Assembly (NCBI RefSeq): GCF_040436345.1
Contig: NC_133221.1
Location: forward strand, 33,669,089 to 33,733,088
Reading direction: 5' to 3'
DNA length: 64,000 nucleotides
Source of the DNA: Pagrus major
Taxonomy: Eukaryota; Chordata; Actinopteri; Spariformes; Sparidae
Part shown: positions 14,510-24,560 of the stretch, piece by piece
How positions within the stretch are numbered: the stretch's first letter is position 1
Layout of the letters: every line of letters starts with the position of its first letter
Notes under the pieces: model-generated
Databases searched by the model: none
The model's input: only the letters and a program-made list of their open reading frames with translations
Told to the model about the DNA's origin: nothing
Translations under genes and position numbers: made by a program

Positions 14510-15280
14510 TGTCACACCGCGGTGAGGTTGTCTCGTCTTGGGTTATTGTCTGGTCATTTCCTGTTTTATTTTGAAAATCTAACTCTCCTCTCGTTTCAGA
14601 TCACTTGCCCTTCCTCTTGTGTCACCTGCCCGTCTCCCCTGATCCCTGATTGTGTCCACCTGTGCCCCATTTCCCTCATGTGTTTAAAAGTCTGCGTTCC
14701 CCTTTGTCCTGTGCCAAAGTGTCTCGTTTCATGTCCGACCACAGAAGCCTAAACCATAGTCCTGATCCAAAGCCACAGCGTATTCGTGAGTTTTTGTTGT
14801 ATCCTCGTAAGAGTGAATTTCTGTTAAATTTTCATAGTCATTAGTTTAGCTCGTTTGTCAGCCTCCCTTGGGAGAGATTTTCTGTTCATTGTTTTTTATG
14901 GTTAATGTTTTGAAGCCTGTTGATTTCCTCCTTAGGAGTGATTTTGATAGATTTTGTACTTAGAGTTTCCTCCTTATGAGTGATTTTGATTTCGATAGAT
15001 TTTGTACTTCGAGTTTCCTCCTTATGAGTGATTTTGATTTTGATAGATTTTGTACTTCGAGTTTCCTCCTTAAGAGTGATTTTGATTTCGATAGCCAGTT
15101 TTCCTCCCTAGGAGTGATTTTTGTTTAAGCCTAGTTTTTCCCGTCCGATAGACTCTGATAGAGTAATTTTCACAGCCCAATTGTTTTGAAATCACTCTCT
15201 CGAGAGCCTTGTTTAAACTCAATAAAAACCGCTCACTGACACCTCAGCAATTGAGTCCTGTATTGAGTCTCGGCCTGACA
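14510..15280 (+). mobile_element. Solo LTR with internal tandem repeats
   Basis: Begins TGTCACACCGCGG, ends CGGCCTGACA, and is flanked by ATTTT on both sides (14505-14509 and 15281-15285). The 771-bp length, TG...CA ends, 5-bp duplication and an AATAAA signal near 15220 identify an LTR. No internal coding region is present, so it is a solo LTR. Gypsy versus BEL/Pao origin cannot be decided from the LTR alone. Confidence 0.8.
14924..15127. repeat. Tandem repeat inside solo LTR
   Basis: Five units beginning tttcctcc and containing gagtgatttt start at 14924, 14966, 15014, 15062 and 15100. Lengths are 42, 48, 48, 38 and about 28 bases. The two central 48-bp units are nearly identical. Confidence 0.85.
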
Positions 15281-15730
15281 ATTTTGTGCTATTAGTAATC
15301 TAGCCTTGCATTAAACTGTTATAAGAAGATCTACTTGCAGAGACTTAAACCTTGCTTCAGTTATATAATCCATCAGTGTGCCTTATGTCTGCTTTTACGA
15401 TGTCACACTAATTATCTGGAGTACCATTCAATACCATTGTGTGGTAGTCTCCACTGCATTGCCACGCAACAAAAACAGGACATAGCTATGACAAAACCAT
15501 CTGAAAACCAGACATGATGTTCACTGTGATGGTTTCAGGTTTGTAGTAGTACAAGTCTGTAGAAGTAGATTTTATCCTGAATGGAAAGTGTTGGACAAAC
15601 ACAAAACTCACAAGAATTTTCTATTTAACGACAGATGGAGTTTTATAAGTTGTCGTCATATGACCTTTTTATCGAACCTTCATCCCATATAATGGCTCTC
15701 ATCATGTTACCAAAGTTCCATCATTCGGTC

Positions 15731-15745
15731 AAGTTGTAACAACTG
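15731..15745. repeat. Target-site duplication of L1, left copy
   Basis: AAGTTGTAACAACTG occurs here and again at 20043-20057, immediately after the poly-A tail of the LINE. This 15-bp direct repeat fixes both ends of the insertion. Confidence 0.93.
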
Positions 15746-15853
15746 GGGGGCGGTAACGAGCACCGCATGGATTAGACGTTCTCCCGGGAGGCTCTGAAAC
15801 ACCATTGCTAAAATTACATTTATAATCCACGCTTACACGACGAACGTGCAATT

Positions 15854-16057
15854 ATGAGCAACTCTGGTAGACACCTTGCTAAGGGGAAACCTGCAAACCC
15901 CAAATCAGCTGCTAAGACAGACTGTAAAGCTGTTTTTACAGCTGAAGAAGATGATGAGGCTAACAGTCAAGCAGCGCTAGCTAGCGAGCTGCGCAAAATC
16001 TGCCCGTGGATCTCAGGACTCCCTTTTTTTTGTTATAATCTAGGACTGCTCAACTAG
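15854..16057 (+). pseudogene. L1 ORF1 remnant
   Basis: The frame opens MSNSGRHLAKGKPANPKS, then a short acidic stretch (AEEDDEANSQ), and ends at a stop after 67 codons; its last part (after about residue 49) is not ORF1-like. L1 ORF1 proteins normally run to several hundred residues with coiled-coil, RRM and C-terminal domains, none of which is present. A deletion joins the ORF1 start to a short segment before ORF2. Identification rests mainly on position in the LINE. Confidence 0.6.
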
Positions 16058-16389
16058 CTCATATAAGTAAGCGTTATGGACATATAAGGGTGGATGAGGA
16101 TTGTTTGGTGAGCCCACCTATGAGGTACGTTGTGTTTCCTTCATCAACCTACAAAGTTATGGTAATTAGGCACATTCTTGTAGTGTTCAGCTGTCTCTCA
16201 ATGTTTAATAAGGTAATTATGCTCCGCTTCGTTTGGGGAAGCGGATGGGGGGAGGGATTAAGAGTGTATGTTTTTTGTTAGTTTTTTTCTTTCTTCCCTG
16301 CTCTTTTATTGTGTAACAGCGCCAATCTTAGTATTATTATTAACACTGTCAATATGCCACTACTTCTTAAGTACAAATAATGTCTTTTT

Positions 16390-19300
16390 ATGGCCGCAAG
16401 TAATTCTCCCACCTCACCACCTGGCCCATTAACCTTACTTAACTGGAATGTCAGAGGCCTAAGAACCGGCTTAAAGAGAGGAAAGATTTTCTCCCATTTA
16501 AAATCTTTATCCGGGGACATTATTTTTATGCAAGAAACACATATTAAACATACTGAGCAATGGAGACTGAAATGTAGCTGGATCTCCCAATATATCAGTC
16601 AACTTTTTCCTCTAAGGCCAGAGGTGTAGCTATACTTATCCGCCAAAACATCCCATTTGAACATATCTCAACCATTTCTGACCCGAACAGTCGTTACCTT
16701 ATTGTAACAGGCCACATTTTGTCAAGACATGTAACTTTCTTAAACATATATGCACCTAACTTTGACGATCCTGGATTCTTTAGGAAAGTTTTTAATCTTA
16801 TTCCTGATTTATCAACCACCCATTTGGTTTTTATGCTATACTGGACCATTTTATTGATAGACTTTCCACTCGTCCCTCCAACCCTTCTAATTCCACCATT
16901 GTTCTAAATAACTTAACTGACTCCATGAATCTTGTGGATATATGGAGGCTGCAGTACCCGACTGATAGAGACTATTCTTTTTTCTCGCACGTGCACAAAT
17001 CATATACAAGAATTGACTACTTTCTGATAGATGCTAAATTAACCTCTGATATAATTTCAACCAGATACCACAACATCCTAATTTCCGACCACAGCCCTGT
17101 TGAATTAAAAGTAGACCTTGGCAGAGCAAAGCCCACATTGGATTGGCAATTTAACCCATTATTACTCGATGACAAGCAATTTCACCAACAAACAGCCAAC
17201 CTGATAACAGACTATTTGTCCCACAATGACACGTCTGATGTAACTGATTCTACTCTTTGGGAAGCTTTCAAGGCTGTTATACGAGGACATATCATAGCTT
17301 ACAAAGCTAAATTAAAAAAAGATAGAGAGAGGGAGATGTCAGAAATAGCGGCCCAGCTTTCAGCTCTCGAAAACAAATACAGGATAACCGTCTCACCCTC
17401 TACGCTGAATGACATATTGATACTTAAATTCAAATATAACACTATTCTTTCCAAACAAGTGAGCATGATGCTATTAAAAGTAAAACAAAAACACATTTTG
17501 GCTGATGAACCTGACAAACTCTTGGCGCGACAGCTCAGAAACATACAGGCTAACAGGGCAATCCGCAAAATTAAAACTGAAACAGGAACCATTTCCACTG
17601 ATCCGAAAGAAATTAATGATTGTTTCCGTAAGTTTTATGAGGAGCTCTACACCTCCAAGTCCAATGCAGATATCTCGCAAATCTCTGACTTCCTCCGTGC
17701 TCTGCATTTACCCAAATTAAGCCCCACAGCCCAAACAGATTTAAATTCAAATATTACTTCAGAAGAAATTGCTGGGGCAATACGCTCCTTTCCTAATGGG
17801 AAAGCCGCTGGTCCAGATGGATTTGGCATAGAGTTTTACAAAGCATACTTGGACAAAGTCTCCCCCAACATGTTAAGGATGTTTAATCATTCCATTGCAA
17901 CTGGCCGACTCCCTGATTCTCTATATTTAGCTAACATCTCCTTAATATTGAAGAAAGATAAGGATGAGACAGATGCTGATTTTAGGTAAGGTCGATCAAC
18001 GCATCTCGCTCTATGCTGACAACATAGTTTTGTTCCTCTCCCACCCCGAAGAATCACTACCTCCTCTGTTAGTTCTTATTAATAAATTCGGGGAACTCTC
18101 TGGCTACACGATAAATTGGGAAAAGAGTGAGTTCATGCCTCTCAAGGGTGACCTGAGCCCAATGTTTCTCAAAAACCTACCTTTTCGTATGGCTACAGTA
18201 AAAATGAAATACCTAGGAGTCGTTGTCCCCAAAGATCCCAAATTGATTTATAAGCTGAATTACTTGAATATGATAGAAAAATTTAAATCTAACATTGAGG
18301 CCTGGAGACTGCTACCTCTGTCCATGTTAGGTCGTGTCAATGCAATTAAAATGGTGGCTCTCCCCAGGTTTCTCTACCTCTTCCAAAACTTACCTATATT
18401 CATACCAAAAGCCTTCTTTAAATTACTAGATTCTGTTGTTTTTCCTTTTATCTGGGGATTTAAAGTGCACCACATAGCTAAAAATCACATAACCAAGCCA
18501 AAACTTATGGGAGGCCTTAGCCTACCTAACTTCCAGCACTATTACTGGGCAGCGAACTCCAGAGCATTAATGTATTGGCAAGATGCACTCCCAGGCAAAG
18601 TCTCTGCCTCCACCCCTTCATGGCTGGCAATTGAGCAAGATCTCCCCAAAAGCTCTCTCTCCGCTCTCCTCTTCTCACCAGCCCAATTCTCAACATCCAT
18701 TACAGGCAACAACTTTATGGTTACCAGCTCTTTAAAAATTTGGCACCAAATAAGGAACTCATTTAATTTGCTGGACACCTCTGTTTACAGTCCAGTGTTC
18801 TACAACCATGCCTTCCCCCCATCACTAACTGACAGCACTTTCGCTCTTTGGGGAAATAAAGGCATCACAGCTACTGCAAACCTTTACATCAACAACACTT
18901 TTGCTACTTTTGCGCAGCTGAAGGATGAATACTCAATCCCAGCTTCACATTTCTTTCGTAACCTTCAGATCAGAGATTACATTTGCACAAATATATCAAA
19001 CTTCGAATCAACCCCACCCCCCATTGAACTGTGTGCTTTTATGAAACAGGCCCATGATTCAAGGAAACTCTCGATTTTTTGGCCTCTTTGCATCACATAA
19101 TCCAATTTCCATACAGCATTTAAAGGAAGCCTGGGAGAATGACCTTGGTATGACGTTTGGTGATGAAGACTGGGAGGCTAGCCTTAAGGCTATTCACACC
19201 TGCTCTATAAATTCCAGACACCAGCTTATTCAATTTTAAGTAATCCACAGACTACACTACTCCTGCACTAAACTACACTCTTTCTATCCTACTGTCTCTC

Positions 19301-19712
19301 CAATTTGCCCAAAATGTAAATCAGCGGAGGGCACCTTGGGCCACCTTTTCTGGTCTTGCCCCAAAATAAACAAATTCTGGTCAGATATTTTCAAGTGCCT
19401 TTCTGAAGTGCATAACTGTGTTATTGCACCTGACCCATACATTGCCACTCTGGGCAGGACCCGTCACCCTTTAACTGTAACCCTTCTGCAACAAAAGGCA
19501 ATACAGTACTGTGTGGTCATAGCAAAGAAGACTATTCTAACCCTTTGGAAAAAGGAAGAGGTGCCTACTTTTGGGGCTTAGCTGGCAGAGGTCACCAATT
19601 TGTTACATCTTGAGAGGATTAGATACACTACTTCCTTTCGTTCTATGACCTTTGATAGAATGTGGCAACCATTTCTGTCTTACCGTCGAGAGTGGACTAA
19701 AGCATTAATGTA
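16390..19712 (+). pseudogene. L1 ORF2 pseudogene (endonuclease, partial RT)
   Basis: ORF2 would supply nicking and reverse transcription. It opens with ATG at 16390. The endonuclease is visible as LLNWNVRGL near 16436, MQETH near 16528 and SDHSPVE at 17084; frameshifts occur near 16590 and 16840. RT starts at FPNGKAAGPDGFGIEFYKAY near 17791, breaks at a stop at 17987, and resumes at QRISLYADNIVLFL near 17997. The RT core between ADFR and the catalytic box is missing, so this junction is a deletion, not just a frameshift. The catalytic box reads YADN (Asn codon 18021-18023) instead of the usual YADD. The C-terminal part has CPKCKS...GHLFWSCPKI near 19310-19370 and an in-frame stop at 19579. 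It cannot be functional. Confidence 0.88.
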
Positions 19713-20042
19713 ATTGCATTCGTGTTTGTGCATGCAGATGTATGGACACAGTATATTTGTATATGCACTGTGCATGTATTTGTGTGCATGTGTGTGCATG
19801 CATGTGTATGTATATGCATATCTATATGTAGTTTCTTCTCTCGGTCAAGGCAACATACTATAAACTTCCATCTTATAGCTGGTTCTGATTTTTTATGTTA
19901 ATTGTTGTACTCCTTAAGTGCAGGGTTGTTGTTGTTTTTTGTTTTGTTTCACCTGTTTTTGTTTTTGTTTTGTTTTTTATGTACGTAATTTGTGATATTT
20001 GTCTATAAAACTGAGAACCTACAAATAAAGTATTAAAAAAAA

Positions 20043-20057
20043 AAGTTGTAACAACTG
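20043..20057. repeat. Target-site duplication of L1, right copy
   Basis: Perfect repeat of 15731-15745 directly after the poly-A tail. The sequence is itself palindrome-like (AGTTGT-AACAACT). Confidence 0.93.
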
Positions 20058-20231
20058 AGCAGACTTCATTTGCTCATAAAGCTCCACTGTCACCAGAGAA
20101 CGGTTGAAGAAATCATTCTTACCTTATACCATAGCACTGTTCAACAGCTCACCTCTGTGTGTCTGGTGAACAATCTACTGCACTACCATTGTATATATCT
20201 GTATTTAATTGTGTTCTTCAGATACACATAG

Positions 20232-20251
20232 ACACACACACACACACACAC
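20232..20251. repeat. Short (CA)n run
   Basis: About ten CA units, followed by a flank very like that of the CA run at 4543. Confidence 0.85.
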
Positions 20252-20463
20252 CATTCGATTCATAAAAACAAGTTATGAGTTGCTCTCAGTCAAGCATGAT
20301 TAAGTTCATCACACTACTGGTGACAATGATCTCAGCTTTAAGCTATAAACCAAGTTAGCACATTATAGACTATATTTCAAAAAATCTCAACCTAATCTTC
20401 ACCTCATTCAAACAGTACAGAAATGTACAGAAAAAGCTGCTTGTGGAGGTCATGTCCACTTAC

Positions 20464-20527
20464 CAGTCGTCATACTGAGAGTGTAAGCGGAGAGGAAAAG
20501 GCAGCAGAGAGCGAGAGGACCAGTCAT
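20464..20527 (-). CDS. igsf21: igsf21 exon 1, signal peptide
   Basis: Reading the minus strand from ATG at 20527-20525 gives MTGPLALCCLFLSAYTLSMT, then T and the first base of a Gly codon, ended by a strong donor (ACTG|GTAAGTGG, GT at 20463-20462). The hydrophobic core LALCCLFLSAYTL is a good secretory signal peptide. The phase-1 end supplies the G completing the Gly codon at the start of the Ig-domain exon at 1179, so both exons fit one transcript. The call rests on this phase match, the signal peptide and the strand. The 5' UTR would extend towards 20590-20650; no TATA box is evident. A frame this short could arise by chance, but the splice and phase agreement is strong. Confidence 0.78.
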
Positions 20528-20668
20528 CCTGCCGAGTGCTGCTGCTCAGACCAAAGGATGCTCCATCTGTCATCAGAGCAGAGGACGATGGCAACGTTTG
20601 ATCTCCCATCCTTCACACTGTGGTTGCCTCACTATACTGCTCAGGTTTAGAGTCAGAGGATTAAAGCA

Positions 20669-20723
<55 letters not shown>

Positions 20724-21059
20724 CTCTGCTCTCTCATATGGCATTCCCAACCTTTATGTATCTCTATTTTACATCCCTTGCGTTCCCTTGTGTGTCATAA
20801 CTAGCTTTATCTCTTATCTGGGTTGTGTCCACAACATAAAAATGTTCAAGTCAAGTTAAACTTAATTATTTATTATCTCTTTGGAGGGGATTTGGTTGCA
20901 GCCAGGTATAAAGACATACAAATGCAAATAACTTTAAATGGACACGCTGAATTCTGATATGAAGTCCTGAGGTGAAGAGATCACATTTTTAAATTGAGGC
21001 TTCTAATTGCTATGGAGACAAAAAGGACTTCACATCTTTTGTATCATTTTTCATATCGC
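20528..21059. promoter_or_regulatory. igsf21: Probable igsf21 5' UTR and upstream region
   Basis: Sequence immediately upstream (minus strand) of the signal-peptide ATG. It holds a pure CT/GA microsatellite at 20671-20709, which in the igsf21 sense reads (GA)n and could bind GAGA-type factors or simply vary in length. No TATA or CpG-rich core was recognised, so the start site is not assigned. Confidence 0.35.
20671..20709. repeat. (CT)n microsatellite
   Basis: About 19 uninterrupted CT units followed by an imperfect CT-rich tail to about 20737. Confidence 0.95.
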
Positions 21060-22170
21060 CACCTTAACATGGTGAGGGGTCTGTGTGTCCCTGTGACCCT
21101 GTGAGCTGCATTGTCATCGGATGTGGCTCTCGGTAGGATCTCCCAAGGCAAATTAGTCTCATGGGAGGGGTCACTCTGAGAGCTCTTTGAAGATCTCATA
21201 TGATTCGGCTTCAACAGGGATGGAGAACCTCACCCAGAATAGGGAAACTAAGGCCCCACTGCATCCATGCAATTGCAAGACGCTGAGAGGAAGGCTCATA
21301 CTATAGTTGGTGCTTATGCACTGAGAAGCCGCTTGGAGTACCTGGCCTTCTTGGAGTCCCTGGGTGGTGTCCTGGAAAGGGTTCCATCTGGGGACTCTAG
21401 TTCTTCAAAGCCCACGTGGGCAATGACGGAGAAACCAGGAGTGGGGTGGTTGGGAGGAAAGGCCTGCCTGATCTGAACCTGAGCAGTGCTTCCTAATTGG
21501 ACTTCAGTGCTATGGATTGGTCATAGCAAACACCATGCATAGAACTTTTGAGGACTTTGAATTTGAGTGGACCATGTTCAAAGCCTCCATTGTAGAGACT
21601 GGTGCTAGGAGCTGTGGTCAGGTCATTGGTGCCTGCTCTGGTGACAAACTAAGAACCCACTGGTAGACACCAGTGGTGAGGGAAGCAGAAGAAGGGCTTT
21701 TGGGCTTGGGTGGCCCAGGGGTCTCTTGAAGCAGCAGACAGGTACTGAGAGGCCAAAAGGGCTGTAGCCTCAGCGGTTGCTGAAGCAAAAAGCTGGGTGT
21801 GGAAGGAATTTGGAGAGGCTACAGAGAAGGACTTCTAGTTGGCCTCAAGGAAATTCTGGCAAACTGTTTGACTACTTAGGAATTAGACTTGGGAAATTGT
21901 CTGGTGTTGGAAGAACACTTTGAGGAGCTCCTGAACTCATGTAACACCTCCTCGGTGGAGGAGTCCAAAAATTCAAGGGAAGACTTGCTCATACACCTGG
22001 CAAAGGTCACTGATGTAGTCACGGTGTAGATGAGATTTGCTCTGAGCTGCTGAAGGCTCTGGACATTGTTGGGCTGACTTAGTTGACAGTGTCATGTAAA
22101 AGTCAGAGACAGTATCTTTTGAGTGGCAGACCAGGGTGGTGGTTCCCATTTTCAAAAGGGGCTCAGAGGG
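21060..22170 (+). mobile_element. Decayed LINE, endonuclease to start of RT
   Basis: Same family as 2208-2750: the endonuclease part repeats text such as caatgacggagaaaccagga and gcctgatctgaacctgag. Further on, broken frames give pieces equivalent to the linker and RT start, ending near 22130-22170 with a fragment resembling WQ-GVVVPIFKKG. Many stops and deletions; the catalytic RT and 3' end are absent. Confidence 0.65.
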
Positions 22171-22464
22171 TTTGTTCCACACACCCAAACTTTTTTCTAC
22201 CATGTCTTTAATACCTGTACTGACATTTTTTTTAACCCTTTACATTCTCCCCTGCTTTTTTTTTTAATAAGTTCAATATGGTTAAAAATAGACATGTGGT
22301 TTAAAAATGGTCACCCATATATATATTTTATGTTATTATGTCTCAAATAGTGTTTAAAATGCCAATTTCATTGTGCTCTATTTGTTAGCGTAATACTCAG
22401 ACAGGTCACTAGATTGCGCATAGCAGTGGGGAGGAACTTGAAACCCTTTAGAGGCATGCGCTGC

Positions 22465-22529
22465 AGAATAAATCCTGCAGTCAAGCTGAACGCACGCTAA
22501 AGTTTCTGTCTCTTTGTTTCTACATACAG
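22465..22529. repeat. 65-bp direct repeat, copy 1
   Basis: Starts agaataaatcctgcagtcaa and ends tttctacatacag. Copy 2 is at 24214-24278 with two base differences. It contains AATAAA and ends in an acceptor-like or LTR-end-like sequence. Confidence 0.85.
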
Positions 22530-23052
22530 GTGGGTTAATATTCCTCAAAACTAGAGGCCTGTACCCCAGTATAAGGGATAACAGCATTGTGAATCCTTGG
22601 TGATAATGTGTAATGTTAGAGTTGAGCCGTTTTGCAGAAATGTGTGGAAATAGGGATGTTTAGCTGTAGACTGCCATGCTAGGCTAGCAGACCTGTTGCT
22701 AATGAGCTAGCTAACATATGCAGTGCAATAGAAGTGCTATGAGACATGCAAAAGGGGTTTGTTTTGTTTGTTACCCAGTCAGAAGATACATGAAGGGTTA
22801 ATGCAGATATTCTTTGGCAGTGTGTAACTGTTTTCCTGTATCTTTGTGTAAATAAGTGACTTAAGAAGATAAGTACACACTGATTTGTTATAATGTAACC
22901 TGAGTAATACTGATAGGTAATGTTGGAAGTTACTCACTATAAGATCCCATATTTTGGTGTTATGTGCAATTTGATAAATGAGTTAAGCTGTGGAAAATGT
23001 GACAGTAACCAAATAAGAGAGAATTGATTTTGTGCAGCTGAAGAACAAGGAA
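22530..23052. other. Intergenic, nothing recognised
   Basis: AT-rich spacer between the first 65-bp repeat and a hAT element. No gene or RNA recognised. Confidence 0.35.
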
Positions 23053-23060
23053 GCCTATGG

Positions 23061-24011
23061 TAGGCCTGGGCGATAAACCGAAAATTTACCAATACCGAAA
23101 TTTACGATGATAACCGACGTCATTTTGCCCCTGTCGGTATATTCGGTGTTTAAAAAAAAAAAAAGGAAAAGTCGTTTTTGTCTTGTTTGGCTGTGTGTGT
23201 AGGTAGGCTACCGGTATGTTCATGTCCCTTTAAGACGCTCGGCTGTACGACGCATACAGCGCGTTTAGTCAGGTGACTCCATCCAGTCTGTTACAAGAAG
23301 GGAAAGAGACGTGAGACGGAGAAAATGGAGCCCGTCGGTTCAAAAGATGAAGCGGCTGCTGTCGAATCTCTTTATAAGAGACTGTATTTTAATACTTTGT
23401 GTTTGAAGGAAATTTAAGTTATTTTATACTTTTAACATGGATTAAAGTTCTCCGTCGCTACGACGGATTTCCGTCATTCAAACTTAACAGAGGCGACTTG
23501 TGAGATCAAAGCAGATCAGAGAGCTGTTGGCTGATGTTTATTGACAGATTGTCACACTCTGCAACAAATGGTATCGTTAACAGCGTGTGCGCGCCTGACC
23601 AATGACAGTGCAGTGACCCACACAGGGCGGGATCTGAACACGGAGCGGCGCTAAAGTTTAGCTGCTTAGCTAGCAAGGACTCGTCGCGCTGCTAGTTATC
23701 AGCTGAGTTTAGTCAGCACGTGAGAACTCGTCTGACAGGGAGAGTCTCCTGTTGTGTGCTACATGTGTGAAATAACAGCTGTAGTCTGGACTTTGTCTGC
23801 AGTGTATCTGTGTAAACAGCTTCATTCAGCGTCTCTCCCTCCCCTCTGAGTTACCATGGTTACAGGAACGCCCTGAAACTTTATAATGATCAATAATAAG
23901 CTTTTGGTTAGTTTGACTGTACAAATACTTACTTATCGTTCATTTATCATTATCGAGGTGAGTTGCTCAATATATCGTGATATTGATTTGAGGCCATATT
24001 GCCCAGCCCTA
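23061..24011. mobile_element. Non-autonomous hAT element with 8-bp duplication
   Basis: Inverted ends TAGGCCTGGGCGATA and (reverse complement) TAGGGCTGGGCAATA are flanked by GCCTATGG on both sides (23053-23060 and 24012-24019), the 8-bp duplication typical of hAT. The 951-bp body includes a GC-richer core and a short frame MEPVGSKDEAAAVES near 23324, plausibly a transposase N-terminal stump. No BED finger or catalytic region is left. It appears to be mobilised in trans or deleted. Confidence 0.88.
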
Positions 24012-24213
24012 GCCTATGGTCATTAATTTTGTTTATTTCATGGTGCTGTTTCTTTTCAATGCATTTACATGCTATGGTTACATGTATATTTTTTTAAGAT
24101 ATTGAAATATCTGGCATACTTGAAAATACTATAACTCAGCTGATGCGACACTGGGCATTTTTGTTTATTACCTCAGGAAGTAATTTCTTAAAGATGTCAT
24201 TTTGTTAAGAAAG

Positions 24214-24278
24214 AGAATAAATCCTGCAGTCAAGCTGAACGTACGCTAAAGTTTCTGCCTCTTTGTTTCTACATACAG
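24214..24278. repeat. 65-bp direct repeat, copy 2
   Basis: Second copy of 22465-22529 in the same orientation, 1.75 kb away, differing at gt/gc positions only. The sequences outside the 65 bp do not match. Confidence 0.85.
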
Positions 24279-24370
24279 CTGCAGGGTTTACGAACACACC
24301 TCTCCCTTGTACCCACCAGACCAGGGGGGCAACACTGTGTCCATATACTCAGCACAAAGTCAAAGATGAG

Positions 24371-24560
24371 GCGCCTGTTAGCTCAGTTGGTAGAGCAGGC
24401 GTCCCATGTACAGAGGCCTTGTCCTCACTGCTGCAGCCCAGGGTTCAAGTCCAACCTGTGGCTTCTTACTGCATGTCATCCCCTCTCTCTCTCATCCCAT
24501 TTCCTGTCATCTCTCTGAGCTGTTCTATCAATAAAGCCATAAAAAGGCCCCAAAAAAGAC
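24371..24560 (+). mobile_element. tRNA-derived SINE
   Basis: A polymerase III A box (ttagctcagttggtagagc, 24378-24396) and B box (GGTTCAAGTCC, 24442-24452) form a tRNA-like head. It is followed by a body with gcatgtcatcccctctctct and ending tatcaataaagccataaaaa plus an A-rich tail, a layout I recognise from a common fish SINE. A 7-bp acaaagt is found at 24354-24360 and again just after the tail near 24570, a possible target duplication. It is not a functional tRNA: the region between the boxes is too long for a cloverleaf. Confidence 0.85.

Larger units (their letters stand above)
15746..20042 (+). mobile_element. L1-type LINE insertion, internally deleted
   Basis: A non-LTR retrotransposon of the L1 group with a perfect 15-bp target-site duplication and a terminal poly-A at 20028-20042. 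The 5' end starts with a G-rich run (gggggcggtaacgagcacc). It has an ORF1 stump and an ORF2 with endonuclease, partial reverse transcriptase and C-terminal region, listed separately. Its 3' UTR (about 19713-20027) holds TG-rich and T-rich runs. At 4.3 kb it is shorter than a full L1, because most of ORF1 and the N-terminal RT are missing although both element ends are preserved. It lies in igsf21 intron 1, antisense to that gene. Confidence 0.92.

Noticed and set aside
14924-15127. Regular repeats considered as a CRISPR-like array
   Set aside because: Units are contiguous without unique spacers, lie inside an LTR, and the genome is a vertebrate one.
24371-24460. Functional tRNA gene
   Set aside because: A and B boxes are present, but spacing is too long for a cloverleaf, and a SINE body and A-rich tail follow.
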